Notes: generated by a model not told the origin, from the letters alone. A stretch of 64,000 bases of DNA from Saccharomycopsis fibuligera x Saccharomycopsis cf. fibuligera (GCA_001936135.1 CP012819.1:1645501-1709500); one strand, 5' to 3'; positions 1-13,200 are shown, numbered from the stretch's first letter. Made by a program: numbers and translations.

Positions 1-1095
1 CAGCAGCTTGCCAAGAAACAATATATTTTAACGCTATGTTTACGATATTAAGGGGAAAGTTTTAGAGTTAAAGGGACTTTGCACCCAGATTACTATTTGT
101 TTGTGTTTGCGTGTGTTTCTTATTAGCGAGGTTGTGCTCGTAAACCACGGGTTATGCTCTTGTCCGTTCAGCTCAGAATCCATATGCAATTAAATGCGTA
201 TCCATGCATACATGTTGCGTCTACAGATTTATGAAAATCAGCAAATCAATAAACTTAAGGGCAAATTCAATTCTAGAAACCTTCACACTAAGACTTTCTT
301 AGAGTCTTCAAGTTCTAATTATTATATTCTAATATTTGAATTCAGTTTAGTTAAACTAAATGTATTTAGTGTAGCCTGAATTACAATACGTGACCATTCA
401 TTGTTGAGACTTGTGGTGAATACTTTTCTCAAAGTTGTGAATCTGTGCTCGTAGAGCTTGTTAAAAGCAAAATTAACAAAATCAGGAAATGAAGGCCCTG
501 CAATTAGAAGACATTAAATCACGTTATAATTAATTAATTAGACAACCATTATAATGATACTCGTATTCTATTTCTGTTGTTTTTTTGAAGATATTCAATT
601 CTTTTTTCAAAGTTTCTGCACGGCTATCTTGAACTATTTTATATGCACCATAGTTATAATGCTTTTGGTAGAATGGATAACATATCCAAGCACTCTATTG
701 ATCGATTTCTAATACCCAACGAATGAGCAAGTTGAAGTCAAAGTCGAAATAATAACAACAAAAAACCAATATGAGAGCATAGAGAAAGATTATTAAAAAA
801 GGTGTATTATTAAACAAACGCTGCAAGGTTAAAAAAAAAAAAAAAAGCAAAAACAGACAAGAAGTAAAACAAAAATCAGAAAAACCAATAAGAAGAAAAA
901 TACAAATATTAAACCGTAAAATTGTTTAGTCAGTAGTAATAATAATAATAATAATAGAAGCAAAAAAGAACTTAAAATAAGGAAGGTAAGCAAAACAAAT
1001 TAAAAAAGATATAAAAACGAATAACATCATGAGTTTATGCGTAAAGGCGAACAAACGAACGCAAAATGCACAACGCAAAGTAATAATAAGTTCCT
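1..1095. other. intergenic, downstream of PKC1
   Basis: No convincing gene is visible. The stretch is AT-rich and holds A-runs (about 831-846) and a short (AAT)n run near 936-955. It includes the 3' flank of PKC1. The only ATG frame here (194-379) is short and has no recognisable feature. A gene could begin to the left of the window. Confidence 0.6.
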
Positions 1096-4000
1096 TTAAA
1101 GGTAATCATCACTCATATGAGAAAATCCTCTAAATTTCTCTTGCATTGAAGAATCCAAAGTCGAGTTAACTGGTGTCAATCTTGGAGTTTCTGCAGTGAA
1201 CTCATCATCAAAATTAGAAACATCATGTTCAGATTTTACTTCTGGCAAATACGGTGGAGGAATCCGCAAATTTAGTACGTCATCAAAACTAATATTTCTG
1301 AAATACGGATGCTCCATAACTTCTTCAGCATCTCTTGGCCCAGCGCCTAAACGTTGAGTCGGATCTCTAGTTAATAATGCTTGAAGAATCTCTACTGACT
1401 CCCTAGCCATTTGAATTGGATATAAAGGTTCATCAGTCAAAATGGCATTGAAAATTTCTTCTTCATCACCACCTCTGAATGGAGATTGACCTAAAAGCAT
1501 TTGATACAATAAAACACCAAATGCCCACCAGTCCACTGCTTTACCATATTTTTGTTCTTTTAAAATTTCTGGAGCCATAAATTCTGGGGTACCACAAAAT
1601 GTAGAAGTAGTATTACCATACCACATTTCTTCTTTACATAAACCATAATCTGCAATCTTGATATGCCCAGAAGTGGTAAGTAGAATGTTATCCAATTTTA
1701 AATCACGGTAAATTACTCCATTATCATGGAAATATTTCAAACCGAGCAATACTTCAGCAGCATAAAATTGAGCTCTTCTTTGCGAAAATCTGGCTTTTTG
1801 AATATGCCACATCAAATCACCACCAGAAACATACTCCATAACAAAGTAAATTCTATTAGCAGTTTGGAAACAACAATGCAAGTTTATCAAGAATGGATGT
1901 CTTTTTCTATTGGCAATTAAAAATACACGCTTTTCAGATTTTGTGCTTTCCACTTCATCATTTTCAATAATAAAATCTTTCTTTAATACTTTAATAGCGC
2001 ATAATTTTTTGGAATGTCTGCTTTCTGCCAACATAACTTTACCAAAATTACCTTTACCCAAGACTGCCAAGAATTGAAAATCATCCAAACCGACTTTACG
2101 ACGACGGTGATGTTTCTCCTTTTTATGGTGTTTTGTGCTATGGGAGACGGTATCAATTGGTGCTTGCTGCTCAGATTGCTGTGGCTGTTGTTGTGGAAAA
2201 ACATCATGCTCTGGTACTATAGGTGGCTGAACATCAACAGGCTGTTGATTTTTGATTGGATCCAATGATATCGGTTCGGCTCCACCATCATATGACTTAG
2301 CAGTATTACCATTGTCACTAAGAGGCTGAGATCCAGTAAAACTACCCATTTCAATTTGAGATAATCGTTTGCTTATATTATCAGTGTTATAGTCATTATA
2401 ATACTTATTGTGAGCAACCGGTGACTCTGAAGAGGCAACGTCACCATCAGTTTTGATAGGTTCTGGATGTTCTGAATGTTGATGTTCTTCATTTTCAAAC
2501 GGATTAGCCACACTTGATGCTTCACTTTCTGGATAATTGGCATCAATACCAAGTGGCAGTTGTTGTTGCTGCAGTTGTTGGGGTTTGTGATCTCTTTCAC
2601 TGGCAAACAGAGAAGTTTGGTCATAATCAGACTCAATAACAATAGAAGGAATTCCAGAATCAGCGGCAGCACCACCAGCGCTGGAAGGAGGTAACTCAGA
2701 CTCATTTCCCAATGACGGTAATGGAGGAAGGCCATTTTGATAACCTGAACCTGGTACTTGGGGAAACGGTGACTTCTTAACTTGTTCTGATTTTTGCTGG
2801 ACAGGTTTATGGAATCCGCCTTGGTTGTATGGATGTGTATGCGATCCTTGTGGGTGAATTTGTTGTTGTAATTGGTGCTGCTGTTGAGGTGGAAAATGTT
2901 CGTGGTCAACTGGAAATTGAGACCCGCCACTATGGACTCCGCTGGGGAACTGATGACTAACAGGAGACGCATTTATATCATCAAATGAAGGTCTACCATG
3001 GTATGGGGGTGTTTGTTGTTGTGGCTGAGGTGGAAGTCTATGTGTATGTCTAACTGGTGAACCAGATTTGGAACCAGATTGTTTGATGGTAGTCAAAATT
3101 TTATTGGCCATAATCATGGACATACCGCAAAAATCAGGAACTAAATGAGCACATTGAGCATGACACATAACTCCACACTCTGAACATTTTCGAACATTTT
3201 TTTTACCCCACGGTAAAATGAACCCACAATGACAGCACCATTTAGTACCTCTATTAGTTACTGGTTCAAACCGGTGAGGAATTTTGTGATTCAATTTAGC
3301 CTCATCTGGATCAACTTCTGTAGATGACTTGGAGATACATTTTGTTACCACATTTTTATAACATTTTTTGTGACAAAGGTATCTACAATCTTGACATTGG
3401 TAGCAAGAATATCTCGCAAATTCGCCACAATAAGCACACATCATGATATTGTAGAAATTTTTTTGGACAAAATGATGACCAAACTGCTCATATACGTTAT
3501 CTTTTCTTTCTCTGATAGCACCATGACGACCAAGACCACCCAAGTTATTGTCACCAATTCTATTACCGGTTCTATGATCAGTTTTGACAAAACCAAATGT
3601 CAATAAGATTTGACCACTTGGCTCCAAAATGTACCAAGCGCTACTGGTGATGTCACGAGGAATTCCTTGTGCTGGGTTGTTGGTGGCGGTATTACCAAAA
3701 TTGATTGGTGCATCTGGTTTAGGAACATTTGGAGGAGCGCTACCAGTGAATCCAAACTGCTGTTGATGATGAGGATGATGATGATGATGATGGCCTGCAG
3801 AGTTAGCTGAGCCGGGACTTGGGCTCGGATAACTAATATCTTTTCTGGCAGTTAAATTGGAAGCACTTACCCAGCCATTATTTGAGTTTTCAAAATGTTT
3901 TCGTTTTCTTCTAAGTTCTTCAACAATGTCACCAATTTGGAACCAGACAATCGCTACTGGAACTAGCTGATCACCATTTACTTTGTCACATACGCTAATT

Positions 4001-4800
4001 TCAATTTCATTATTTTTGTCAACATTAATTTGAAACAGTAAACTCTCATTGAGTTTACCATTTCTGAAAGATTTTGTCTTGACTTTGAGCTCATCATCTA
4101 CTTTGATTAAAATCACTGATTCGCACTTTTTCCCAGTCAAACTGGAAGAGACAATATGATCAATGTCTTTTAAGTTGGAAATACCTATAGTGACGACACC
4201 AGTAAGGGGCTTACCACGTAGCCTTTGATTACTGAGAAGCTCAGTTTCTTCCCTAACATCAACAATATCGATGTGCATGTCTCTGTATCTTTTCAAAGCT
4301 CTAGTAAGCAACGGGATCTTTTTGTTACTTTCAATACGGCCGCCAAGAGCAGCAGATGAGGAGTGTTTGTCAGCGTCAAACTGGTAAAGTTTGATCATTT
4401 TCTCACTAGCTTCTTTGTACTGGTTTTCAATTTGTAATTTGAACTCTAATTGTTGCAACATGTACTGGATACGATGGCCTAAGGAGGGACAATCATATTT
4501 AATGAGATCCAAACGGGTAAAGTTTGGGGTGTTGTAGTGTTTGCTCAACTGGTTTTCACTGTGAGTATTGACAAGAGTATTTGCCGAGCCCTGACTGTCC
4601 ACTGATCTCGAGGACAAGTCCTCCAAGGTCTTGGTTAAGTATTCCAAGTTTTGCTTTGCTTCTCTGATATTACTGTTACATTTCTGCTTGACAGCAACAT
4701 TTGACGTTGTTTCTCTAATTTTGGTCGACGAGTTTATAATGTTTTTCTCTCTTTCAATCTTTTTGCGGATATCGTTAACGAGTTTAATATCGGAGGACAT
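1096..4800 (-). CDS. PKC1: protein kinase C, Pkc1 family
   Basis: This is the Rho1-activated kinase of the cell-wall integrity pathway, which feeds the Bck1-Mkk1/2-Slt2 cascade at the bud neck and plasma membrane. The protein has 1234 residues; S. cerevisiae Pkc1 has about 1150. Two HR1 coiled-coil Rho-binding repeats lie near 1-70 and 100-180, then a C2-like region to about 310. Two Cys/His C1 fingers lie near 442-490 and 508-560, followed by a long Gln/Pro/His-rich linker. The AGC kinase domain begins near 905 with GKGNFGKV, the catalytic loop YRDLKLDN, the metal-binding motif DYG and the activation loop TFCGTPEF. The C-terminal tail has a turn motif and the hydrophobic motif FRGFSHM. A HHHHHHPHHQQQ run lies near 340. 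The start is the ATG at 4800. PKC1-SEA4-RTG3 is also the S. cerevisiae order. Identification is very secure. Confidence 0.98.
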   Translation of the reverse strand: MSSDIKLVNDIRKKIEREKNIINSSTKIRETTSNVAVKQKCNSNIREAKQNLEYLTKTLEDLSSRSVDSQGSANTLVNTHSENQLSKHYNTPNFTRLDLIKYDCPSLGHRIQYMLQQLEFKLQIENQYKEASEKMIKLYQFDADKHSSSAALGGRIESNKKIPLLTRALKRYRDMHIDIVDVREETELLSNQRLRGKPLTGVVTIGISNLKDIDHIVSSSLTGKKCESVILIKVDDELKVKTKSFRNGKLNESLLFQINVDKNNEIEISVCDKVNGDQLVPVAIVWFQIGDIVEELRRKRKHFENSNNGWVSASNLTARKDISYPSPSPGSANSAGHHHHHHPHHQQQFGFTGSAPPNVPKPDAPINFGNTATNNPAQGIPRDITSSAWYILEPSGQILLTFGFVKTDHRTGNRIGDNNLGGLGRHGAIRERKDNVYEQFGHHFVQKNFYNIMMCAYCGEFARYSCYQCQDCRYLCHKKCYKNVVTKCISKSSTEVDPDEAKLNHKIPHRFEPVTNRGTKWCCHCGFILPWGKKNVRKCSECGVMCHAQCAHLVPDFCGMSMIMANKILTTIKQSGSKSGSPVRHTHRLPPQPQQQTPPYHGRPSFDDINASPVSHQFPSGVHSGGSQFPVDHEHFPPQQQHQLQQQIHPQGSHTHPYNQGGFHKPVQQKSEQVKKSPFPQVPGSGYQNGLPPLPSLGNESELPPSSAGGAAADSGIPSIVIESDYDQTSLFASERDHKPQQLQQQQLPLGIDANYPESEASSVANPFENEEHQHSEHPEPIKTDGDVASSESPVAHNKYYNDYNTDNISKRLSQIEMGSFTGSQPLSDNGNTAKSYDGGAEPISLDPIKNQQPVDVQPPIVPEHDVFPQQQPQQSEQQAPIDTVSHSTKHHKKEKHHRRRKVGLDDFQFLAVLGKGNFGKVMLAESRHSKKLCAIKVLKKDFIIENDEVESTKSEKRVFLIANRKRHPFLINLHCCFQTANRIYFVMEYVSGGDLMWHIQKARFSQRRAQFYAAEVLLGLKYFHDNGVIYRDLKLDNILLTTSGHIKIADYGLCKEEMWYGNTTSTFCGTPEFMAPEILKEQKYGKAVDWWAFGVLLYQMLLGQSPFRGGDEEEIFNAILTDEPLYPIQMARESVEILQALLTRDPTQRLGAGPRDAEEVMEHPYFRNISFDDVLNLRIPPPYLPEVKSEHDVSNFDDEFTAETPRLTPVNSTLDSSMQEKFRGFSHMSDDYL

Positions 4801-5846
4801 TGTGAAGAAACGGTTTGTGCAACGTTTCGATTAACGCGGGCGGTTATTGTTGTATGATGAAGCTCCGTTCAGATCAAATAAAGATCTGATTAGTGATGAA
4901 GCTTTTTTTTTTTAATTTCACAAGAAAGGCCTCAAAGAGATATGATTATTGGTACAAATAATCCATGAGATTGATTGGGGAAGTGTTGCGCAAGGACAAA
5001 TCAAAATAGCCAAGAAAAGATGGATTATTTGACCAAGTGTTTATTTATCTCAAGAGTAAAAAGTAAACAGAATTAAATTGCGGTGATCTGAGACCGAGGG
5101 CTGCGACAGGTCACTAAGGCGAAAGTGAGGGCAACGCGAAGAAACCACTGGAGAGAACAGCCAGAAACAAGGGTAATACTGGTGAGGAGAATGTGTGGCG
5201 ATGAGAAAGGTATTGCTTCTGCAGAGATCAGTATTTTACCAAAGAATTAAGATAGTTGACTGCAATTGTAATTGCAGTTGCAATTGGCGCTGCGCTGGAC
5301 AAAAAACAATTTTGTTTTGTTCTGTTTTGTTTTGTTTTTCTGCATCAAAACAGGGTAACATATCAAACTTTCTACTTTTTAAGCGCCAGTAGACTGGAGG
5401 CAGTCAACTGTTACAGTGTGTATATTCACTGTAGATCAGTATATCGAAACTCAAACGACAAACTACAGGCTACGCTTGATATTAAGCTTTTTATCTTCTT
5501 TTTTTTTGATTGATAAAAAGGACATAATTAGAAAGAAGTACCTTTCTTTTTTAGCAGTAATAACAAGCTGTATTAGCTGTCAGTCACTATAATCACATTT
5601 TCACCCCTTATCACATGACATTCTGACAAACATGAAGTTAATACACCCCTAATACCCCATCCGGAAACAGCGAAAAATCTTGAGATTTGCAACTGCAAGA
5701 AACAGAAATAGAGAAACAGAGAAACAGAGAAAGAAAATAGCGCCCACGCGAACACTAAAGCGCATCGTCATCAGCCCTGTGTCTACACAGGCACTCCACT
5801 ATTTACATTATCCATAATCTTACACCATTGCTCTGCTATCTTCCCC
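4801..5846. promoter_or_regulatory. divergent promoter region PKC1/NTO1
   Basis: About 1.05 kb separates the divergent starts of PKC1 and NTO1. It contains a T-run near 4904-4914, a TTTTG-rich stretch at 5309-5340, and one RTCACRTG octamer (ATCACATG, about 5612), which fits a Cbf1-type site. No gene or RNA was recognised. Regulatory roles are inferred from position only. Confidence 0.5.
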
Positions 5847-8800
5847 ATGAAGCAGAGACACCTCGGCCGCAAGAAAGCCCGAATATCTTCACGGCACACC
5901 GACAACCCCAAACAACAGCCCGCGGCTAACAGTGCCACTGCTAATGCTCCAGGCTACGACTTTGACAAGCCCAGAGAGGAAGTTGACTTTGAATCTTTTT
6001 ATCCGGATTTGGACATTAAGCAGCCGTTGAATGTCTATATTGTCAAGTCTTCTAGCGCTAATATAAATAGCGAAAATAGCGACCTCGGGGAAACCGATGA
6101 CACCGATGACTTTCAAATCAACAAGAATAATAACAAAGAGAAATATCTCAGCAAGACAGTTCACATTAACCATTCTCAAAAGTCATCTTCCGCCTCGTCT
6201 CCAGATAGCCAAACTGAGTTTTTTGATGCCAGTGAAGGTCACCTTTCTCCTGCAACCAATCGAAACATAACCAATCACACTGACTCCACACCTGCTCCCA
6301 ATTCTGTCAAAGATTTCATAAACGCTCAGAAAGGCTTATCGGTACATGAAAAGAAGCTTTTAACTGAAAACGTCAACTTTAGTTCATCATTTAAATCCTA
6401 TATAAAGAACATATTGGATTTCTGCGATGAACCAGAGGTAAAAACCACAATTCCATGCAATATTATTGTCAAATCTAAAGCAGAGTTGAGCGCTTCATTC
6501 AGAAAGGTTTCAGAAGAACCGGTGCCCACGAGCTTTCGCAAACGACCACACGAAGAAATTGATCAAAATGATAAACACACTATTTACAACAAGAAAAGAA
6601 AATTTCTCGATGCCATTTCTCAACTGCAAAAAGATTCGAACAAACAGCGAGGACAAACCACTTCATCAACAGCACCAGATTCATCGCATCCATCCCCGTC
6701 TGCAAAATCAGCTGCAACAGAACCTTTACAGAATAAAGCTCTAAGAAACAACAATATATTACAACATGTGCCTAGTAGTAGCACTACATCCATTACATCT
6801 CTGCACAGCTCAGCATCTACCCCGAACTCATCGATTATAGACCAAAATCCAGAAATTGCGAAAGTTAACTCTTTCCGTTTGTTTACAAGTGGCACCAAAG
6901 AAGAAAATTGCATAAATAGAGACCAATTTCTTCTGTCAAAAGTCACCCTATCACTGGAATCCCTAAAACCATCATACCAGTCAATAAGGTACCCTTTCTA
7001 TGCTCCTCAGACTGTACCCAAACCTTCATTGGATTTCATACTACAAACACATCCGAATCTAATATACCAAAAACCAATGGTTACTAAATCTTTTTTCGAA
7101 AAACAACCTTTTGATTATTCCTCCAATTTACAGGTGGTCGAGTCGTACATGAGGAGGTCAGATTTCAGGATATCAAATTATGAAAAACTCAAAACCGAAA
7201 CTTCAGCCGAAGTAGATTCCTCTGAATTGCTGGCAATTCAGAACTCTTCTGCTAATAAAGAACAATCAACAAAGCTCTCCGCTGCAACTGAGCAAATACA
7301 AAAATTGAATAAATACCTTGACCACAAACTCTACCTAAAAAAAATCGAATACTTTGGTTTTAAACAACCACAACTCAACCCACAAGCAAAACTCAGCAAT
7401 ACTTTTATTCGTGAGAACGATTTTAATTGCCTTGAATCTTTTCAATTGGACACTTATGAAGAATTTGCTGTATCCACAAAAACCGACCAAAAAGGTTTTT
7501 CCATGTTTCGATGCCTTTATGACATGGATGAACAGGACGATTATTTTCTAAGCATAATAAACAAAAAAAGAATAAAAAATGGACTTTCGTTTGTTTCATT
7601 AGAAATCTTCGAAATCACCATGACTTTTTTAGAGAAAGAATGGTTTTTCCTTTCCAAACGAATCCCTAAAGATGACAATTCTAAAGAAAAATTAGAACTG
7701 GATATTAAGTATCAAAAAGCGGTCGAATTCGCAAGTATGTATGGCTGTGATGATGGCATAGGAATGGGACCCGAGAATGATCAACCGTGTGCAGTGTGCA
7801 ATGATAGCGAGTGTGATAATCAGAATGCTATTGTCTTTTGTGATGGTTGTAATATTGCAGTACACCAAGAATGTTACGGGGTAGTATTCATTCCCGAAGG
7901 TCAATGGCTATGTCGTCGATGCATGAGTCTCAAGCGAAAAAGAATCAATTGCGAGTTCTGTCCCTCCATCACTGGTGCTTTTAAACAAACCGAATCTGGA
8001 TCATGGTCCCATGTATTATGTGGCTTATGGATACCTGAACTTAGCTTAAAAAGCAACATATACATGGAAACAGTTGATGGCATTGAGCGTGTGCCTAAAA
8101 GTCGTTGGAAATTGATTTGTTATATCTGCAAAAAAAGGCACGGTGCTTGTATTCAATGCGCAAACAAAAATTGCTTTCAAGCGTTTCACGTCACTTGTGC
8201 TAAACGGGCCGGTCTCTATATGAAAATGCATGGTGGCGTACAGGGGGTACTCCAAGATAAGAAAAACTTGACAGCTTTTTGTGATAAGCACGTTCCTAAT
8301 GATTATGTTATTGATGTCAAACGAGGTATTGAGAAGACAAGAGCATATTTCGATATGTTGCTAGGTAATAATAGCGTTAATGGCAACGCACCGCGGACTG
8401 TTAGCCCCAAATATAAGACCCTAGGAGACGGAATAAGCTACTATGAACATTCCAACATGTTGAAAAAGAAGACCAATAAGCCGGTAATTGCCGCCGTCAA
8501 AGCTTTGAGGGACAGTAATAATAATATTCTTCGCTGGCAATCGAAGAAAGGTACTCCTATAGCACCACAACTCTTTTTGGACAAATTAATTAAACTTTTA
8601 CAATTTTTGTACATTGATAGTGAAGATGAAATGTCTTGTGGCAAACTAGCTCAAGATATATGTAAATACTGGTCGTTAAAACGAGAATGGAAAACTGGTC
8701 CATTGATAAAAACCATAGACACTTACAATTTATCCAACATAGTTTCTTCGAAGGACGCAGCGGATATAATCAAAATGAACAACTTAATGAATAACGATAT

Positions 8801-9452
8801 CCATAAGTTAATTGATGTTTCTGAGGATATAATCAAGAGACAAAAATTGAGTTTGCAAAGTTATGCCATGGATTTACAAAATTTGGAAAATGTCAATTTT
8901 TCATTACAAGGATTGATTAGGCCGGTGATTACAAAGCTTTTGACTATTGATCAAGCAAACGATAAGTTACTATCGCGTTATAAGCCATGCATTGTGACAA
9001 GTAAAGATAGTCACAGTAAAGATAGTAACATTAGCGGTAGGAGCAGCAGCAGTTATAGTAATGGGAAAGAGCGAATCTACAATGTCGATATCTTAAGTTT
9101 AAATCAAATTGTGAAAAAGTTGACCAATTTTGGATATACTAAAACACTAACCGACTTCATCAACGACATCAAGTTATTATTTAATAATGTCAAAGAAACA
9201 GAAAATATTGATAATGATATAAATATTGCAAAATTGCAAAAGATAATGCAACAAGAATACGTTGGTAAAATTTATCCATTGCTTGATAAGTTAAAATCTT
9301 TGGATTACGAGGTATTTCGGAAAAATTGTGGGGTTGGTGGATATGAGAATGCTTTTGCTGATGTTTTTGCTGATAAAAATAGAGATTTCGGGGGTAATAA
9401 GAAAGGAAAAGATGGGAAAGTGAAGGAGCTTGTTGATGTTAAGTTAAAATGA
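5847..9452 (+). CDS. NTO1: NuA3 histone acetyltransferase subunit, BRPF-like PHD protein
   Basis: Nto1 is the scaffold of the NuA3 complex, linking the Sas3 acetyltransferase to methylated histone H3 tails. The protein has 1201 residues, clearly longer than S. cerevisiae Nto1 (about 750), mostly through a long Ser/Asn-rich N-terminus. An enhancer-of-polycomb-like segment (YDMDEQDDYFLSIINKKR) lies near 555-610. A PHD finger starting PCAVCNDSECD lies near 647-697, followed by a Cys2 knuckle and an extended PHD ending FCDKHVP near 815. This PHD-knuckle-PHD array is diagnostic of BRPF/JADE/Nto1 proteins. There is no bromodomain motif I can see after it, as in yeast Nto1. It starts at the ATG at 5847 and is convergent with SEA4. 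In S. cerevisiae NTO1 is on another chromosome, so this neighbourhood is rearranged relative to that species. Confidence 0.93.
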   Translation: MKQRHLGRKKARISSRHTDNPKQQPAANSATANAPGYDFDKPREEVDFESFYPDLDIKQPLNVYIVKSSSANINSENSDLGETDDTDDFQINKNNNKEKYLSKTVHINHSQKSSSASSPDSQTEFFDASEGHLSPATNRNITNHTDSTPAPNSVKDFINAQKGLSVHEKKLLTENVNFSSSFKSYIKNILDFCDEPEVKTTIPCNIIVKSKAELSASFRKVSEEPVPTSFRKRPHEEIDQNDKHTIYNKKRKFLDAISQLQKDSNKQRGQTTSSTAPDSSHPSPSAKSAATEPLQNKALRNNNILQHVPSSSTTSITSLHSSASTPNSSIIDQNPEIAKVNSFRLFTSGTKEENCINRDQFLLSKVTLSLESLKPSYQSIRYPFYAPQTVPKPSLDFILQTHPNLIYQKPMVTKSFFEKQPFDYSSNLQVVESYMRRSDFRISNYEKLKTETSAEVDSSELLAIQNSSANKEQSTKLSAATEQIQKLNKYLDHKLYLKKIEYFGFKQPQLNPQAKLSNTFIRENDFNCLESFQLDTYEEFAVSTKTDQKGFSMFRCLYDMDEQDDYFLSIINKKRIKNGLSFVSLEIFEITMTFLEKEWFFLSKRIPKDDNSKEKLELDIKYQKAVEFASMYGCDDGIGMGPENDQPCAVCNDSECDNQNAIVFCDGCNIAVHQECYGVVFIPEGQWLCRRCMSLKRKRINCEFCPSITGAFKQTESGSWSHVLCGLWIPELSLKSNIYMETVDGIERVPKSRWKLICYICKKRHGACIQCANKNCFQAFHVTCAKRAGLYMKMHGGVQGVLQDKKNLTAFCDKHVPNDYVIDVKRGIEKTRAYFDMLLGNNSVNGNAPRTVSPKYKTLGDGISYYEHSNMLKKKTNKPVIAAVKALRDSNNNILRWQSKKGTPIAPQLFLDKLIKLLQFLYIDSEDEMSCGKLAQDICKYWSLKREWKTGPLIKTIDTYNLSNIVSSKDAADIIKMNNLMNNDIHKLIDVSEDIIKRQKLSLQSYAMDLQNLENVNFSLQGLIRPVITKLLTIDQANDKLLSRYKPCIVTSKDSHSKDSNISGRSSSSYSNGKERIYNVDILSLNQIVKKLTNFGYTKTLTDFINDIKLLFNNVKETENIDNDINIAKLQKIMQQEYVGKIYPLLDKLKSLDYEVFRKNCGVGGYENAFADVFADKNRDFGGNKKGKDGKVKELVDVKLK

Positions 9453-10280
<828 letters not shown>

Positions 10281-13200
10281 CTACAAATCATCTATAATAC
10301 AATGGCAATTACAGTCCGGCACTGGACAAACAGAATGATTAGAAAACCAATCATCCGCATGTTTAGCATGCATCCCATGATTGCAATTTAAACAAAAACT
10401 GCCCCAGTCTCTGAAAAAATCCTCATTTTTTAATATTCCTTTAGCATAAGTATAGGTGCTGCTGCTGTACTGAATTGGTGCACCAAGAGAGTATAGACAA
10501 ATTGAACATTTCGGCAACGAGGCACCACACACGCAAGTCACAGTGGATTTATCTTTGTTGTTTTGCCCAGCAGTAACTCCCCCAGCAGTAGTTCCAGCAG
10601 CATTACCATTGCCGGAAGCATTTGCCTCTGCGGCAGCAGCGTTAGCTGCTTTTTGAGCTGCTGCTGCCGATTGTGCTTTGGTGCGATTGGAAAATTGACC
10701 ACCTCTGATATTCTTTTTTCCCTTTGTATTAATATCATCCCCATCACCATCAGCACCGTGAGGTTTACGGTTATGTAGCAAATGAGAAATATCTCTATCG
10801 CACTGAATGCACTTTAAATATAATTGACGTTCCTTTTTGGGCAAGAAAAATGGAGTGTTCAAGTTGTTCAAGTTGTTGTTATTTGTTAAGGTGTTTTCAG
10901 AAAGAAGATTTCCATTACTGTTGACGTTACCATTGCCATTGTTGTTAGTACTATCGGAAAACAAGCTGATAGTGCTGTTTGCTGTCCCATTGTTGCCAAT
11001 TATGCTAGATTTAGTACTACTGTTGTCATCAAGGAAGAAATCTTGCATGCTATTGGGAAGTGATGGATCAGCACTGATAGCGCCTCTGAGTTCGGTAGAA
11101 TTAGTACCACCGATATTATTGTTACCAGCAACTCCACCAGTAACCCCACCTGTCTTGTTGACATACAAATAATTTTTGGAAAGTTTTCTTCTAGCGATAT
11201 CAAACTTGGCTCTTATTTTGAATAATTTCCAACTATTGAGCAAATCACAATATGATCCTATCCAGCTATCTGCCCTAAAATCGTCAAAAAATCTAGGCAC
11301 TGCAAATGCGCTAATGAGCGCCACGGTTTGAATGTCTGCATATCTGTCATTATACGATTGAAGCAACGATAACCCTTTTTTTGTTAACCCAGTCAACATG
11401 ATACCCTCTGGGTTACCAGCCTTTATGGCATCTTTAGTAACATTTTTCAAATATTCAGTCAATTTATCATCAGGTAAAAACTTAAGAGCAATTAAGAGTT
11501 TTTCCTTCAAGGCAAGAGATTGTTCTTCAAGAACATCCTGCCAGTTTCTATCTGTTAAGTAAGCAAAAATTGCCCTTAGGTACGGCGAGGGTAAAGTTCT
11601 TGCTAACTTACGACACTGCTCTTTCCATAGTGGCTCACCAGCAACGACAGCTGAGCTGTTATCGTAGTAATTGTAAACCGATGAATCATTATCATCAATG
11701 GCCACTTTCTCCATGTTTCTGTTATAGAAACCCATCATGGCAGCAGCAATTATCCGCAAGTCCGAGAAACTATTATAACCTTCTTGCACAGAATCCCTAG
11801 GTTCATCAGGCACTGAACTCAATATTTCAATTGCTCGAAGTACGTCATTTTGAAAAACACAAAGTCCTGCTGCCTTCTCGTAATATTTAAGTTTGATCAA
11901 TTTTTGAATTTTTGCGTCAAATTCCTTATTGGTGATGAACCATCCACAACTGAAAAGACAATATTTTCGTTGAGTTGGTTTAGCTGTCTTAGTGTTGATG
12001 GTGGAAACATACGCTTGACCGGGTTTATGCACAAGTGACAAAATTTTATCCAAAGTGGCTAGGAAGGCCTTCTCGGGTTTTTTTGTTTTTGATTCTTTGA
12101 AAAACGTAGCCACATTAACTCTACGTTTCTCATTTTTCAAAATTTCCGAAATTCCATCCCAAATATTGTATATGCCTTCAAAGCTAATATTTAACCCATT
12201 TTGCACAGTTAAATATTTGAGACAATTTTGATTAGAATAATAAAGCCATTTCCAGCATATTCGAAGTTGTTCATAGTTACTATTCAAATAACTATCATCC
12301 ATGATATAATTTTTGTTGAACTGCGAGAATAATTCGCTATTTTGATACAAATCAGTCAAATTGTAGTTGTTGAGAGCTCGTTTGTACATCACGGTAGCAA
12401 TATCATTGAGCAAGACCTCATAAGCGGGCTTCATAAGTAGTGCAGCAAGATTAGGTAGTCCATCTTCAGTCTTATCATCATCGGTACCTTGGTCATTGCC
12501 ATTATTTGTTTCATCATCATCTTCTTCGTCTTCTTCTTCAACAACATCTAAATCTTCATCATAACTTGATCTTTTATCACTATCAGCAATACTTTCATTT
12601 CCTTTTGCTGGTATTTTGCCAGCACCATCAAGTTTTGACAAATCAGATTTTCTGGTAACGTTTGCCTTTTCTGATGGCGATACTAATATCTGATTACTAC
12701 CATGGCCAGTTTCCTCTAGCAGCAGCAATCCCAGTCCTACTGGTCTTGTTGTATCTCCAGATGGTCGTGTTGCTTCTTCGAGAAACAACCGATTACCCAG
12801 TCCTACCACCACAGAATTAAAATTGTTAAATTTAACTGCCGCATCACCATCAACAATAGGGAATTTAGCAACTTTCCCGGACAGCTTCAACACCACCATT
12901 GAACCATAGTAGTTGTCATTGTTACTTTTGCAATAATCAAAAGATAGCATTCGACCAACATCAGTTATGTCTTTAGCTTTGCTAACAAATAATGAATCTA
13001 TATTATGAAATTCATTATCACTGTTAACATTGAAATATGAATCATGTGGCTGAAGCACCTCGTAACCAAATGACCAACGTTTTAGCAAACTGTTAGCCTT
13101 TGTTGGATGAAGCAAGGTGGTAACTTCGCTATAATTCCAAGGTGAGAATCTATAACACGGTACAACGTTTTTCTTTATGTATGCTTCATCATTAAAAATA

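Noticed and set aside
2373-2972. 199-codon minus-strand frame inside PKC1
   Set aside because: Shadow of the Gln/Pro-rich linker of PKC1 in another frame.
5612-5660. CDEI-like ATCACATG with nearby CCGGAAA in the PKC1/NTO1 promoter
   Set aside because: Spacing is only about 40 bp and not AT-rich; a Cbf1-type promoter site is more likely.
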